Shown: positions 11,162 to 11,700 of the stretch, one piece after another
Layout: the number at the start of each line of letters is the position of its first letter
Position numbering within the stretch: position 1 is the first letter of the stretch
NCBI GenBank assembly: GCA_031268525.1
Contig: JAIRXA010000184.1
Coordinates: 1-11,700, forward strand
Source: Coriobacteriales bacterium
GTDB lineage: Bacteria > Actinomycetota > Coriobacteriia > Coriobacteriales > UBA8131
DNA: 11,700 nt
Direction: 5' to 3'
Position numbers and translations under genes: made by a program
The notes under the pieces: model-generated
Told to the model about the DNA's origin: nothing
What the model saw: only the letters and a program-made list of their open reading frames with translations
The model's database searches: none

Positions 11162-11700
11162 ATGCTTGTTACACCTCCGTCCCGCTCGTCTGCACCTTCC
11201 GTATCCTCGCCCCGCCCGTCTGCGCCCTCTCTGCCTCCGTCCTCCTCGTCCGCGTCCTCAGCATCTCCCTCCTCTGCTCTTCCGTCTCGCGTCAGCGCAT
11301 CTCTGCCTTCTACCTTTACGACCTATCGCATACTGTTGGCCCGGGACTTGCGGCAGGAATTTCATACGAAGGAGATGCTCAGTTCAATGGGCATCTACGC
11401 CGTGCTGGTGCTGGTCATCTTCGGTGCTGCTCTGGCGCAGGTGGCGCGTGATCTTGACCTTCTCAAGATGAGCGGCGGACTGATATGGGCACTGATCGTC
11501 TTTACCTCGCTGCTTGGCCTGAACCGCTCCTTTACTCACGAGAAGGAGGATGGTGCGCTTGAGGGGCTTTTGCTCATCCCTCTCGACCGTTCGGTCATCT
11601 TTCTGGCCAAAGCCACCTCAAACCTGCTCTTCCTCTTGATCGTGGAGGTGATCACGCTGCCCCTGTTCGCCTTCTTCTTTCTCGGTGGCAGCGAGCTTCC
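11162..11700 (+). CDS. ccmB: CcmB-like heme exporter permease, 3' end beyond the window, with a Ser/Pro/Ala-rich N-terminus
   Basis: This is a partial gene; about 180 residues are visible and the frame is open at the right edge. GGGGAGG (11147-11153) is eight bases before ATG 11162. Residues 5-50 are almost entirely Ser, Pro and Ala (38 of 46), with no signal-peptide character. The conserved part starts near TYRILLARDLRQEFHTKEML. Hydrophobic segments follow at about 76-93, 105-120 and 153-175. Between the last two, FTHEKEDGALEGLLLIPLDRSVIFLAK matches the CcmB cytoplasmic loop, which in relatives reads like FEDGSLEQLLLSPL. CcmB is the membrane partner of CcmA in c-type cytochrome maturation. 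A general ABC-2 permease is the main alternative. The missing part should hold three more membrane segments. Confidence 0.78.
   Translation, partial: MLVTPPSRSSAPSVSSPRPSAPSLPPSSSSASSASPSSALPSRVSASLPSTFTTYRILLARDLRQEFHTKEMLSSMGIYAVLVLVIFGAALAQVARDLDLLKMSGGLIWALIVFTSLLGLNRSFTHEKEDGALEGLLLIPLDRSVIFLAKATSNLLFLLIVEVITLPLFAFFFLGGSEL

Noticed and set aside
11166..11471. 101-residue Leu/Arg/Pro-rich + strand frame
   Set aside because: It is an out-of-frame reading of the ccmB 5' end; the frame from ATG 11162 has the ribosome site and the conserved membrane protein sequence.

Overview
The window reads as a core-genome segment of a moderately high-GC actinobacterium, most likely of the class Coriobacteriia. 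It carries a Veg protein and a metG-tatD-rsmA-veg / SRP RNA-dnaX-ebfC-recR gene order best known from Firmicutes, but the base composition and residue usage are those of a GC-rich genome. CcmA- and CcmB-like genes suggest a member that makes c-type cytochromes, as Eggerthellaceae relatives do. The placement is an inference from gene order and protein character, not from a search. All genes lie on the + strand, and no mobile element, tRNA, rRNA or CRISPR array is visible.

Layout. Positions 1-271 are a non-coding, structured leader. It precedes the infC-rpmI-rplT operon (IF-3, L35, L20). IF-3 has no in-frame ATG; a strong Shine-Dalgarno site points to an ATA start at 272. Next comes metG (methionyl-tRNA synthetase), whose N-terminal extension is built partly from a short repeat. 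A 192-base gap with a 14-base direct repeat and a hairpin leads to a tight run of tatD (metal-dependent nuclease), an iron-sulfur-flavoprotein-like FMN reductase with a repetitive C-terminal tail, and rsmA/ksgA (16S rRNA dimethyltransferase). A promoter with an extended -10 then drives veg. The 4.5S-type SRP RNA gene (about 6801-6905) follows. Then come a DedA-family membrane protein, dnaX (DNA polymerase III tau/gamma), ebfC/ybaB and recR. A ccmA-like ABC ATPase overlaps the end of recR, and a ccmB-like permease gene runs off the window's right edge.

How the genes work together. The first block is translation initiation, ribosomal proteins and tRNA charging. The middle is rRNA modification and nucleic-acid housekeeping. 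The right part is replication and repair (dnaX-ebfC-recR), with a probable heme exporter module attached by overlapping reading frames.

No clearly new multi-gene system was found. The features most worth attention are the non-AUG start and structured leader of infC, the URRN-type tetraloop of the SRP RNA, the Cys-to-Asp change in the DnaX zinc module, the CxxCxxCx5C flavoprotein in the tatD-rsmA slot, and a recurring habit of in-frame low-complexity or tandem-repeat segments at the edges or linkers of conserved proteins (MetG, flavoprotein, DnaX, CcmB).
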